Assembly: GCA_028292545.1 (NCBI GenBank)
Contig: JAQGMC010000118.1
Span: 51,759-115,758, forward strand
Direction: 5' to 3'
Source of the DNA: Paucimonas sp.
GTDB lineage: Bacteria; Pseudomonadota; Gammaproteobacteria; Burkholderiales; Burkholderiaceae_D
Length of the DNA stretch: 64,000 nt
Shown here: piece by piece, positions 27,732-36,983 of the stretch
How positions within the stretch are numbered: position 1 is the stretch's first letter
How the letters are laid out: every line of letters starts with the position of its first letter
The notes under the pieces: model-generated
Seen by the model: the letters and a program-made list of their open reading frames with translations, nothing else
Database searches by the model: none
Told to the model about the DNA's origin: nothing
Translations under genes and position numbers: made by a program

Positions 27732-30563
27732 ATGAACGCGATTACACGAAACGAGATGGCCCAGATCGACGTGCCCGTCGTCAGCTTCGAGCTGAACGGG
27801 CGCGAAGTGAGCGGCCGCGCCAATGAAACGATTATCGAGATTGCGCGGCGCGAGGGCGTGGATATTCCCCACCTTTGCTACAAAGAAGGCCTGGACGCGG
27901 TCGGCAACTGCCGCGCCTGCATGGTCGAGATCAATGGCGAGCGCGTGCTGGCCCCATCCTGCTGCCGCCATCCGAGCCAGGGCATGAAGGTCACGACCGA
28001 CAGCGAGCGCGCGCTCAAGGCGCAAAAGCTGGTGCTCGAATTGCTGCAGTCGGACATGCCGGAAACGGCATACACGCGTGACAATGAAGTCGACCAGTGG
28101 TCGCAAAAACTGGCAGTGGGCAAGCCGCGTTTCGAAGCGCGCGCCCATACGCCGCAAGACCTGTCGCATCCGGCAATCTCGGTCAACCTCGACGCGTGCA
28201 TCCAGTGCACCCGCTGCGTGCGTGCCTGCCGCGACGAGCAAATGAACGACGTGATCGGCCTGGCCTTCCGTGGCGCCGGCGAAAAGATCGTGTTCGACAT
28301 GGATGACCCGATGGGCAATTCCACCTGCGTCTCTTGCGGCGAATGCGTGCAGGCTTGCCCGACCGGCGCGCTGATGCCGGCGCGCGACGTCGCGCTGCAG
28401 GTGCCGGACAAGAACGTGGATTCAGTCTGCCCGTATTGCGGCGTCGGTTGCCAGATGACTTACAACGTCAAGGACAACAAGATCCTTTACGTCGAGGGAC
28501 GCGATGGCCCGGCCAACCGTGGCCGCCTGTGCGTGAAGGGCCGCTACGGTTTTGACTATGCCCATCATCCGCATCGCCTGACGAAGCCACTGATCCGGCG
28601 CGCCGATGCGCCCAAGTCGGGCGACTTCACCATGACGCCCGAAAACGTGTTCGACGTATTCCGCGAAGCGAGCTGGGAAGAAGCGCTGGAATTCGCTGGC
28701 GGCACGCTGGCGCGCATTCGCGACACCGTCGGCCGCCAGGCGCTGGCCGGCTTTGGTTCGGCCAAGGGCAGCAACGAAGAAGCCTACCTGTTCCAGAAAC
28801 TGGTGCGCACCGGCTTCAAGACCAACAATGTCGACCATTGCACGCGCTTGTGCCATGCCTCGTCCGTCGTGGCGCTGCTGGAGGGCATCGGCTCGGGCGC
28901 GGTGTCGAACCCGGTGATGGACGTGATGAAGGCCGACGTGGCTATCATCATCGGCGCCAACCCGACCGTGAACCATCCGGTTGCGGCAACCTGGATCAAG
29001 AATGCAGTGGCCAATGGCACCAAGCTGGTGGTAATGGATCCGCGCCGCTCGGAACTTTCGCGCTTTGCGCATCGCTACATGCAGTTCAAGCCCGACACCG
29101 ACGTCGCGCTGTTGAACGCCATGATGCATGTGATCGTCAACGAAGGCCTGGTCAACGAAGAGTTCATCGCTTCGCGCACCATCGGCTATGACGAGTTGAA
29201 AGCCAATGTGGCCGACTATTCGCCGGAACGGATGGCGCCGATCTGCGGCATCGATGCCGAAACCATCCGTTATGTGGCGCGCCTGTATGCGACTTCGAAA
29301 GCCTCCATCATCCTGTGGGGCATGGGTGTGTCGCAGCACGTGCATGGCACCGACAATGCGCGCTGCCTTATCGCGCTGTCGCTGATGACGGGCCAGATCG
29401 GCCGTCCCGGCACTGGCTTGCATCCGCTGCGCGGCCAGAACAATGTGCAGGGCGCCTCCGACGCTGGCCTGATCCCGATGAGCTTCCCGGATTACCAGCG
29501 CGTGGACAATGGCGAAGCGCGCGCCTTTTTTGAGAAATTCTGGGGCGCAGAGCTGGACGACAAGGTCGGCCTGACCGTGGTCGAAGTGATGAATGCAATC
29601 GATGCCGGCACGGTGAAGGGCATGTACATCATGGGTGAAAACCCCGCGATGTCCGATCCGGATGCAAACCATGCGCGCCATGCGCTGGCCTCGCTGGAAC
29701 ACCTGGTGGTGCAGGATATCTTCCTCACCGAAACCGCCTACCTGGCCGACGTTGTGCTGCCGGCTTCGGCTTTCGCCGAGAAGGATGGCACCTTCACCAA
29801 TACCGACCGGCTGGTGCAGCTCGGCCGGCAGGCAATCGACCCGCCGGGCGACGCGCGCCAGGATTTGTGGATCATCCAGGAAATCGGCAAGCGGCTTGGC
29901 CTGCCCTGGGATTACAAGCATGTGTCGGAAGTGTTTGATGAAATGCGGCGCGCCATGCCCAGCATCGGCGGCATTACCTGGGAGCGCATGGTGCAGGAAG
30001 GCGCCGTCACTTACCCCTGCATGAAGGAAGGCGATCCGGGCGAGCCGGTGGTGTTCGTCGATAGCTTCCCGCGTCCTGACGGCCGCGCGCGCTTCGTGCC
30101 GGCGGATGTGATACCGGCTGCCGAGCGTCCGGACACTGAGTTTCCGATGGTGCTGATCACGGGTCGCCAGCTTGAACACTGGCATACCGGCAGCATGACC
30201 CGGCGCGCGCTGGTGCTGGATGCGCTGGAGCCGGACCCCACCGCCCTGATCCATCCGCTGGACATGGAACGCTTCGGCATCAAGCCAGGCGACGTGGTGA
30301 CGCTGGAATCGCGCCGTGGCAAGGTCACCTTGTATGCACGGGCTGAAGATGGCACGCCGCAAGGCTCGGTGTTCGTGCCCTTTGCGTATTACGAAGCGGC
30401 GATCAACCGCCTGACCAACGATGCCCTGGACCCGTTCGCGAAGATACCGGAGTTCAAGTATTGCGCGGTCCGTGTTTCAGCAGGCGGCGCAGCGCCGGTG
30501 CAAACCACTTACGGCGGCGGCCAGATCCTGGAGCGCACTGTGAAGCGGGAGTTGGCGTCATAA
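27732..30563 (+). CDS. formate dehydrogenase alpha subunit (Mo/W-bis-MGD)
   Basis: N-terminal 2Fe-2S and ferredoxin motifs (CIQCTRCVRACRDEQ, CVSCGECVQACPTGAL), VCPYCGVGCQMTYNV, DHCTRLCHASSVVALLEGIGSGAVSNPV, WGMGVSQHVHGTDNARCLIALSLMTGQIGRPGTGLHPLRGQNNVQGASDAG. Confidence 0.95.
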   Translation: MNAITRNEMAQIDVPVVSFELNGREVSGRANETIIEIARREGVDIPHLCYKEGLDAVGNCRACMVEINGERVLAPSCCRHPSQGMKVTTDSERALKAQKLVLELLQSDMPETAYTRDNEVDQWSQKLAVGKPRFEARAHTPQDLSHPAISVNLDACIQCTRCVRACRDEQMNDVIGLAFRGAGEKIVFDMDDPMGNSTCVSCGECVQACPTGALMPARDVALQVPDKNVDSVCPYCGVGCQMTYNVKDNKILYVEGRDGPANRGRLCVKGRYGFDYAHHPHRLTKPLIRRADAPKSGDFTMTPENVFDVFREASWEEALEFAGGTLARIRDTVGRQALAGFGSAKGSNEEAYLFQKLVRTGFKTNNVDHCTRLCHASSVVALLEGIGSGAVSNPVMDVMKADVAIIIGANPTVNHPVAATWIKNAVANGTKLVVMDPRRSELSRFAHRYMQFKPDTDVALLNAMMHVIVNEGLVNEEFIASRTIGYDELKANVADYSPERMAPICGIDAETIRYVARLYATSKASIILWGMGVSQHVHGTDNARCLIALSLMTGQIGRPGTGLHPLRGQNNVQGASDAGLIPMSFPDYQRVDNGEARAFFEKFWGAELDDKVGLTVVEVMNAIDAGTVKGMYIMGENPAMSDPDANHARHALASLEHLVVQDIFLTETAYLADVVLPASAFAEKDGTFTNTDRLVQLGRQAIDPPGDARQDLWIIQEIGKRLGLPWDYKHVSEVFDEMRRAMPSIGGITWERMVQEGAVTYPCMKEGDPGEPVVFVDSFPRPDGRARFVPADVIPAAERPDTEFPMVLITGRQLEHWHTGSMTRRALVLDALEPDPTALIHPLDMERFGIKPGDVVTLESRRGKVTLYARAEDGTPQGSVFVPFAYYEAAINRLTNDALDPFAKIPEFKYCAVRVSAGGAAPVQTTYGGGQILERTVKRELAS

Positions 30564-30600
30564 GCGCCTGAACTGCACCCTGCAAACCTGTATCAGGCAG

Positions 30601-30629
30601 CGGCCGCCCTTGGGCGGCCGTTTGCTTTT
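30601..30629 (+). terminator. probable intrinsic terminator of the oxalate/formate operon
   Basis: CGGCCGCCC-TT-GGGCGGCCG followed by TTTGCTTTT. Confidence 0.75.
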
Positions 30630-30815
30630 CCGGGCTCGGCCGGCAGCGCGGGCGGCTGCGGCATGCGCTGCCGCGATGTCGATCCTGCCGCCGGTCTTCG
30701 CGCGCCGGCCCCGATTTGCGCATTACCGCATGCCGCGTCGTTAGTCTGAACTCCGCAGCGTGCCTGTTCTCCAATTCTGGTAGAGGTGATTGTGCCAGCA
30801 ACAAGGAGAACACCG

Positions 30816-31013
30816 ATGACCCAGCAAAATGGCAGCAAGGATGAACCACTCACGGAGCGCTCTGGCACCAGCCAGACCAAGCCGGGCGACGGCGTGCCGC
30901 ATGTAGGCCGGCCGCTCGATGGCAGCGAATACCTGGACGTCGTCGAAGAGCAGGCCTATGCAGACCGCCCGCCCAGCCCCGAAGAGCGCAAACGCCAGCA
31001 CGAGAAGACTTGA
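30816..31013 (+). CDS. small hydrophilic hypothetical protein
   Basis: MTQQNGSKDEPLTERSGTSQTKPGDGVPHVGRPLDGSEYLDVVEEQAYADRPPSPEERKRQHEKT preceded by AAGGAG. Confidence 0.55.
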   Translation: MTQQNGSKDEPLTERSGTSQTKPGDGVPHVGRPLDGSEYLDVVEEQAYADRPPSPEERKRQHEKT

Positions 31014-31098
31014 CGGCACTCGTGTGGCTTGAGCAGCGGCAAGCCGTGCCAATGGCGCTGCTGCTAGTTTGAACTCATCCGACTTTTACCGCGCACCG

Positions 31099-32148
31099 AT
31101 GAAACTGCCCATCACTAAAACCATAGCCGGCGCTGCCGGGCTTGCCAGCGTCGCCTGGGTCAGCATCATGGCGGCCATCGTTGCGCGCCAGACCAGCATC
31201 ATTTTCAACCCCGTCACCGAGCGTGAAGTCGAGCATCCGCAAAGCGATGGGCACCGCACGCGCCACATCGTATTGCGCACTGCCGATGGCGAGCGCTTGT
31301 GCGGCTGGCTGATGACGCCGCATGCGCCAGGCAAGCATCCCGGCGTGCTCTATTTTGGCGGGCGGTCCGAGGAAGTGAGCTGGGTGGCGCGCGATGCGGG
31401 TCGCATGTTCCCCGGCATGACGGTGCTGGCGATGAATTACCGCGGCTATGGCGGCTCCAGCGGCACGCCCGGCGAGCGCGAATTGCTGGCAGACGCGGAA
31501 ATGCTGTGGCAATGGCTGGCGGCCTACTACCGGGTCGATGCCGAGCGCATTGCTGTGGTCGGCCGCAGCCTCGGTTCGGGCGTGGCGGTGCAGGTGGCGG
31601 CCCAGCATCCGGTCACTTCACTGGTGCTGGTTACGCCCTATGACTCATTGGTGTCGCTGGCCAGGCGCCGTTTCCGCACGATGCCAGTCCACTGGTGGAT
31701 GCGGCATCGTTTTGAATCGGTAAAGTTTGCCGCGCGCCTGCAGACACGCACGCTGGTGCTGCGCGCCGAGGAAGACGATATCGTGCCGGCCGCGCATACC
31801 GACGCTTTCGTTGCCGGCTTGCCCGTGGCGCCACTGGAGCAGACCATCGCCGGTTCCGACCATTGCAGCATTCCTTACCTGGAAGCCAGCCAGCAAGCAA
31901 TTGCCGGCTTCCTGCAAGCCGGCTTCCAGCGCCTGCCGGTTACGACGCCGCTGCTCGAAGAGGCGACAGCAGTCGCCGCCGTGTCGGCCGTGGCCAGCGC
32001 CAGCGCGACGGCGGCAGCTGCGGCTGAAGGCAGCGCCAGCGCCATTGCCGGCGCCCAGGCCGTCACCGATGCGGCCGCGCTTGCCACGGCTGCTGCAGCG
32101 GCGCGCGCTGCAGCAGCGGCGGGCGTTGAGTTGCCCCGGGCATCCTGA
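31099..32148 (+). CDS. alpha/beta hydrolase with Ala-rich C-terminal tail
   Basis: MNYRGYGGSSGTPGERELLADAEMLWQWLAAYY...VVGRSLGSGVAVQVAAQHP; last ~60 aa are about half Ala. Confidence 0.8.
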   Translation: MKLPITKTIAGAAGLASVAWVSIMAAIVARQTSIIFNPVTEREVEHPQSDGHRTRHIVLRTADGERLCGWLMTPHAPGKHPGVLYFGGRSEEVSWVARDAGRMFPGMTVLAMNYRGYGGSSGTPGERELLADAEMLWQWLAAYYRVDAERIAVVGRSLGSGVAVQVAAQHPVTSLVLVTPYDSLVSLARRRFRTMPVHWWMRHRFESVKFAARLQTRTLVLRAEEDDIVPAAHTDAFVAGLPVAPLEQTIAGSDHCSIPYLEASQQAIAGFLQAGFQRLPVTTPLLEEATAVAAVSAVASASATAAAAAEGSASAIAGAQAVTDAAALATAAAAARAAAAAGVELPRAS

Positions 32149-32182
32149 GCGCAGCAAGGGCGTTGCTGCGCTCGCGGTTGAA

Positions 32183-33490
32183 TCACAAGATCGTCTTCTT
32201 GACCTTATGCAGCGCGCGGGTCTTCAAGGATCTCAAGCGCAAGGCGAGCCACTGATCCAGGCCGGCCGCCGGGTCGTCTTTGCAGAAGGCTTTCAGTTTG
32301 CTTAACTGGGCGGGTGAGATAAACCGGAATTCACCGCTGGCCAGGCCTTCATCAATTTCGCGCAGCAGCGGGCAGGGCTCCTTGGGCTTATCGAGATGGC
32401 AAAGCCATGCCACGAAAACAAGCGGCCAGGGTGCGTTTTTGGGAAAGTCGGCCGCCCGCGATTTCAGATCGCTTCGCGAGAGATAGGGATGGGCCTTGAG
32501 GCGCGTGCGCAATCCGTCGTTCATCAACTCCCGCATCGGCTTTGGAATTTCGAATTCAACGCGTGTTGCGGCAATATGGCAGGTTTGCCAGAGCAGCATC
32601 GACAGGTCGGGATGCCGGCTTGGGTCGAACAGGCTGCCGTTACTGATTGCAGCCGCTACCTGCTGCACCACCATCGCCCAGACCTTCGGCTCACGGTCGT
32701 CGTAATAGTTTCGAGGGATGGGTGGTACGTGGTGGCGCACCATGCAACAGGCAAGCGCCCACCGGTTCTCTGCCGACATGGCGTTGAACGCAAGCGAGAT
32801 CCTTTTCAACAGTGGCTCCTGCAAGTAATTCTCGGGCGCCGTCACACTCTTGAAGGCCACGAGGGCGCGCAAAACATCGATTTCATCCACCTTTTGATTC
32901 GACTTCGCCCGCTCGATGCCGGCCTCGTCCACCAGTGTCTCGAGAGCGAACATCGTTGGCACGGCCTCGCAGTAGTCACGCGACGAGTGGACCGCCCGCT
33001 GTATGAATTCCACGGCGTCGGAAGGACTGTCCCAGAGCGCCTCGACGATGAGGAGCGGAGCCTCAATCGCAAGGCTGTCGTCTATCTTTCCCCTGGCTTT
33101 CTGGATGAATCGGAAGGCGGAGGCGATGATGTTGGCTATCCTCTGGTCAGGATCGAGCAACTGCGCCGCATCCCGCGCGGCTGCACGTACCAGGAGTAGC
33201 TGGATATCCCGATCGTTCGTCGCGTCGAACGTGGCCCGCCAAGCCGCGGTTTCCTCTTTGTCAGCGCAGTCGCAGCGGTTGTTGAGGAGACGCAGCACGG
33301 GTTCGGACGCCTGATGGAACTGCCTGTCGACCATGGACAGGGCGAGCACGTCCTCCAGGCGGCGTGAGCGGATAACCAGCCGCACCAGGATTCCTGCAAT
33401 GTCGGCTGGTAGTTGCAGTGCTGGCGCGAGGACGGGAGCGTGGACCGAATTTGCGTGACGAACGGTGGCTTGGTAGGGGGCTTTGATCAA
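32183..33490 (-). CDS. F-box-like motif protein, paralog 1 (TTG start proposed)
   Basis: Homologous throughout to paralogs 2-4 (LPADIAGILVRLVIRSRRLEDVLALSMVDRQFHQASEPVLRLL). TTG at 33490 lies six bases behind AGGAG (acacAGGAGcctcccTTGatcaaa) and gives 435 aa, matching its siblings; the longer ORF-track version starts inside intergenic repeat. Confidence 0.65.
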   Translation of the reverse strand: MIKAPYQATVRHANSVHAPVLAPALQLPADIAGILVRLVIRSRRLEDVLALSMVDRQFHQASEPVLRLLNNRCDCADKEETAAWRATFDATNDRDIQLLLVRAAARDAAQLLDPDQRIANIIASAFRFIQKARGKIDDSLAIEAPLLIVEALWDSPSDAVEFIQRAVHSSRDYCEAVPTMFALETLVDEAGIERAKSNQKVDEIDVLRALVAFKSVTAPENYLQEPLLKRISLAFNAMSAENRWALACCMVRHHVPPIPRNYYDDREPKVWAMVVQQVAAAISNGSLFDPSRHPDLSMLLWQTCHIAATRVEFEIPKPMRELMNDGLRTRLKAHPYLSRSDLKSRAADFPKNAPWPLVFVAWLCHLDKPKEPCPLLREIDEGLASGEFRFISPAQLSKLKAFCKDDPAAGLDQWLALRLRSLKTRALHKVKKTIL

Positions 33491-33704
33491 GGGAGGCTCC
33501 TGTGTGGGCCGGATGGACAGTTGGTTCAAGAGATCGAACGCAAGCTTGCTGGCTAGAAAATGTGCACTTATTTCCGACAAAGATGTGAATCCTTGGGCGG
33601 TAGAGCGACTCGAGAACGGGCCTTGGCGGTCAATGCAGGAACCAGCGAGTGGCGACTGCCTTCCCGCGGACTTGCCGCAGCGGCGCGGTGGAAAGCCGCC
33701 CGCT

Positions 33705-34994
33705 CTACCCGAATTTTTTGTCAAGCGTGCTCTGTGCACGGGCCGGCCATGATCTGGTGCGAAAATCTGTCCAGTCTCGCAAGCCTGTTGCCGGGTGGTG
33801 CACGCAGCATGTTTTCAGCTTTTGAAAATGCGCAGACTTGATAAACCGGATCGACTTGTCGGCAATGCTTCGCTCAATTTCCTGGAATAGCGCGCTTGGG
33901 TTTTTCGGTTCCTCGGAATGGCAAACCCAGGCCAGGAAAATGAGGGGCCAGGGTGCGCTTTCCGGAAAAGGATCCATCCGTGATACCAAATCGCTTTTCG
34001 AAAGATACGGGTAAGCGCGAAGTTGCTCGCGCACGCCTGCATCCATCAGCTTCGTCAGCCAGTTTTTGCTCAAGTTGGTACGCCGTGATTCCGCGATCCT
34101 GCAGCTTTGCCACAGGATGAGCGACAGGTCGGAATGCTTGTCCTGCTCGAACAGGCTGCCGTCCTCGAGCTTGGTCAGGACTTGCCGCAGGACGTGGTTC
34201 CAGACGGCGCGCTCCCCCTTATAGCAAGAGTCGTCGTCATCAGGACATTCGTGATGACGAATCAGGCAACGTGCGAGCGTCCACTTGTCATTCGGCGGCA
34301 TGACCTTGAAAGCAAGCGACAGCTTGGCTCGCAGAGCCAACGGTAGTGCTTCGCCGGGGTGGCTCCAGGATGTGAATGCGATCAGCACGCGAAGGATGTC
34401 GAGCTCGCGATCCTTCGACATCATCGTCATCATCTTGGGAATCCCGTGTTCGAGCCGGTCGGAAAGTTCTTCGCTTACATCGGACAAGCCCGACATGTAG
34501 GCGTCCTTGACCACACTCAGGATAAAATCCGCGCAGTCGGACTGATTTGGCCACAGTCCGTCAATGATGAGGCGCGGTGCTTCCGGCGCAACGCTCTGGT
34601 CCACCATGCCCGTGGCGTGATGCATGAATCGCAGCGCGGAAATCATGCCCCGCCGATCTTCCAAGTTCGTCCGAATCGCGCGGGCAGCATCAAAAGCGGC
34701 AGCGCGAATCATGTAATGGCGCTGTTCCGGATCAGACGTAGCGTTGAATTTTTTTCGCCATTCTTCAAGGACTACTTGTACGCAGAAGTCATGTCGCCGG
34801 GACAAAACACGCCAGATCGGCGTTGACGCGACGAGGAACTGCTTGTTCACGCTGGACAGTGCGAGGACATCCTCCAGGCGACGCGTGCGTACGACAATCC
34901 CGACTAGCGTGTTTGCAATGTCCATTGGCAGTTCCGGTGATTGCCGGACTGGAGGAACGGGGGACCGACTTTCGTCGTAGAAGGTAACTTTCAT
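33705..34994 (-). CDS. F-box-like motif protein, paralog 2
   Basis: MKVTFYDESRSPVPPVRQSPELPMDIANTLVGIVVRTRRLEDVLALSSVNKQFLVASTPIWRVL; near-collinear with paralogs 3 and 4. Confidence 0.75.
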   Translation of the reverse strand: MKVTFYDESRSPVPPVRQSPELPMDIANTLVGIVVRTRRLEDVLALSSVNKQFLVASTPIWRVLSRRHDFCVQVVLEEWRKKFNATSDPEQRHYMIRAAAFDAARAIRTNLEDRRGMISALRFMHHATGMVDQSVAPEAPRLIIDGLWPNQSDCADFILSVVKDAYMSGLSDVSEELSDRLEHGIPKMMTMMSKDRELDILRVLIAFTSWSHPGEALPLALRAKLSLAFKVMPPNDKWTLARCLIRHHECPDDDDSCYKGERAVWNHVLRQVLTKLEDGSLFEQDKHSDLSLILWQSCRIAESRRTNLSKNWLTKLMDAGVREQLRAYPYLSKSDLVSRMDPFPESAPWPLIFLAWVCHSEEPKNPSALFQEIERSIADKSIRFIKSAHFQKLKTCCVHHPATGLRDWTDFRTRSWPARAQSTLDKKFG

Positions 34995-35140
34995 ACTTGG
35001 CTTCTATTCAATGTGAAAAAAGCGATGGGTGTCCGGCACGGTAGGGTGGTTCCTCCAGTTAGACGCGCAAGTCGACTCGCTGCAAGAAATCACCGTTTCT
35101 CGCACGAAGGTCCGATAAGCCTGCTTCGGATCATTGATTG
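34995..35140. repeat. intergenic upstream block, copy 1 of 3
   Basis: Shared sequence gcgatgggtgtccggcac...gttcctccagttag...caccgtttctcgcacgaaggtccgat...tgcttcggatcattga upstream of paralogs 2, 3 and 4. Confidence 0.85.
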
Positions 35141-35279
35141 CAGTGCTGGCGCAAGGGCGGGAGCGTGGACCGAATCTGCGTGACGAACGGTGGCCTGGTA
35201 CGGGGCTTTGATCGAGCGAGGCTCCTGTATGGGCCGGTTGGCCAACTTGGTTCAACAGATTTTGGAACCCTGCTGGCTA
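35139..35279 (-). pseudogene. vestigial 5' region of a paralog-1-like gene
   Basis: ttgcagtgctggcgcaagggcgggagcgtggaccgaatctgcgtgacgaacggtggcctggtacggggctttgatcgagcgaggctcctgtatgggccgg closely matches 33415-33555 (5' end and leader of paralog 1); the position equivalent to its TTG start is TCG. Confidence 0.75.
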
Positions 35280-35356
35280 CAGCGCCGCTGTGGCAAGCAA
35301 CTTTCTGCTGACGCGGCAGGCTTGGGACAGCCGCAGCCCCGCTGCATGCGCCCGCT

Positions 35357-36637
35357 TTAGCCGAATTTTTTGTCAAGCGTGCTCTGCGCACGGGCCGACC
35401 ATGATCTGGTGCGCAAATCTATCCAGTCTCTCAAGCCTCTTGCCGGGCTGTACACGCAGCATGTTTTCAGCTTTTGAAACTGCGCAGACGTGATAAATCG
35501 GATCGACTTGTCGGCAATGCCTCGCTCAATTTCCTGGAACAGCGTGCTTGCGTTTTCCCGTTTGTCGGCATGGCCAACCCAGGCCAGGAAAACCAGGGGC
35601 CAGGGTGCGCCTTCCGGAAAAGAATCCCTCCGTGATATCAAATCGCTTTTCGAAAGATATGGGTAAGCGCGAAGTTGCTCGCGCATGCCTGCATCCATCA
35701 GCCTGGTCAGCCAGGTTTTGCTCAAGTCGGTACGCCGTGCTTGCGCGATCGCGCAGCTTTGCCACAGGATGAGTGACAAGTCGGGATGCTTGTCCTGCTC
35801 GAACAGGCTGCCGTCCTCGAACCTGGTCAGTACTTGCTGCAGGACTTGATTCCAGAGGACCGGCTCCCCCTTTTCGTAAAGCTCATCCACAGGATATCTG
35901 TGATGACGCATCAGGCAACGTGCGAGCGTCCACTTGTCATTCGCGGGCATGTCCTTGAAAGCAAGCGACAGCTTGTGTAGCAGGTCGAACGGGAGAGCTT
36001 TGCCGGGCAGACTGCCGCATGTGAATGCGACCAGGACGAGAAGGATGTCGAGCTCACGAGCCTTCGACATCATCATCTTGGGAATCCTGTGTTTGAGCCG
36101 GTGGGCAAGGTCTGAGCTCACATTGGACAAGCTCTCGCCGCAGGCTTCCTTGACCGCATTCTCGATAAAAGCGACGCATTCCAACGGATCTGGCCACAGT
36201 CCCTCGATGATGAGGCGCGGTGCTTCGGGCGCAACGCTGTGGTCCATCATGCCCGTGGCGTGATGCATGAATCGCAGCGCGGAAATGATGCCCGGCATTC
36301 TGGGCTGGTTCAGCTGAATCGAGCGGGAAGCATCAAAAGCGGCAGCGCGAATCATGAAATGGCGCTCTTCCGGATCAGTCGTTGCATTGAATTTTTTTCG
36401 CCATTTATCACGGACTTCCGGTAAGGCGAAGTCATGGTGCCGGGACAAAACACGCCAGATCGGCGTGGTCGCAACGAGGAACTGCTTGTTCACGCTGGAC
36501 AGTGCGAGGACATCCTCCAGGCGACGCGAGCGCACGACAATCCCGACCAGCGTATTTGCAATGTCCATCGGCAAGTCTGGCGATTGTCCGACGGGAGGAA
36601 CAGGGGCGCGGCTTGCGTCGTAAAAGGTAGTCTTCAT
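35357..36637 (-). CDS. F-box-like motif protein, paralog 3
   Basis: MKTTFYDASRAPVPPVGQSPDLPMDIANTLVGIVVRSRRLEDVLALSSVNKQFLVATTPIWRVL. Confidence 0.75.
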   Translation of the reverse strand: MKTTFYDASRAPVPPVGQSPDLPMDIANTLVGIVVRSRRLEDVLALSSVNKQFLVATTPIWRVLSRHHDFALPEVRDKWRKKFNATTDPEERHFMIRAAAFDASRSIQLNQPRMPGIISALRFMHHATGMMDHSVAPEAPRLIIEGLWPDPLECVAFIENAVKEACGESLSNVSSDLAHRLKHRIPKMMMSKARELDILLVLVAFTCGSLPGKALPFDLLHKLSLAFKDMPANDKWTLARCLMRHHRYPVDELYEKGEPVLWNQVLQQVLTRFEDGSLFEQDKHPDLSLILWQSCAIAQARRTDLSKTWLTRLMDAGMREQLRAYPYLSKSDLISRRDSFPEGAPWPLVFLAWVGHADKRENASTLFQEIERGIADKSIRFITSAQFQKLKTCCVYSPARGLRDWIDLRTRSWSARAQSTLDKKFG

Positions 36638-36800
36638 ACTTGGCTTCGATGTGAAAGAAGCGATGGGTGTCGGGCACGGGAGGGTGGTTCCTCCAGTTAG
36701 GCGCGCAAGGCGACTCGCTGCGAGCGATCACCGTTTCTCGCACGAAGGTCCGATGAGTCTGCTTCGGATCATTGACAACCGGATGCTGGCTTGAGGAGGC
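36638..36800. repeat. intergenic upstream block, copy 2 of 3
   Basis: Same block as at 34995 and 38262, extended by ggatgctggcttgagg.ggccgccaag as in the third copy. Confidence 0.85.
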
Positions 36801-36983
36801 CGCCAAGAGCGCTGCGACGAGCCGAACGCGGCGCGCCAAGCCGCGGTTTCCTTTAATGCAGGAACCAGCGGGTGGCGAATGCCTCGCCGCGGGCTTGCCA
36901 TAGCGGCGCAGGGCCAAGCCCATACCACTTTCTGCTGACGCGGCAGGCCTGGGATCGCCGCAACCGCGATGCATCAGCCCGCT

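Noticed and set aside
28422-30362. 646-aa minus-strand ORF antisense to the formate dehydrogenase alpha gene
   Set aside because: Shadow ORF from codon bias; the plus strand encodes a clear molybdopterin enzyme.
36638-36800. Upstream blocks of the F-box-like genes checked for PIP/hrpII-box promoters (T3SS-linked effectors)
   Set aside because: No pair of TTCG/TTCGB elements with the expected 15-16 bp spacing was found in the coding-strand reading, so a link to a type III secretion regulon is not supported here.
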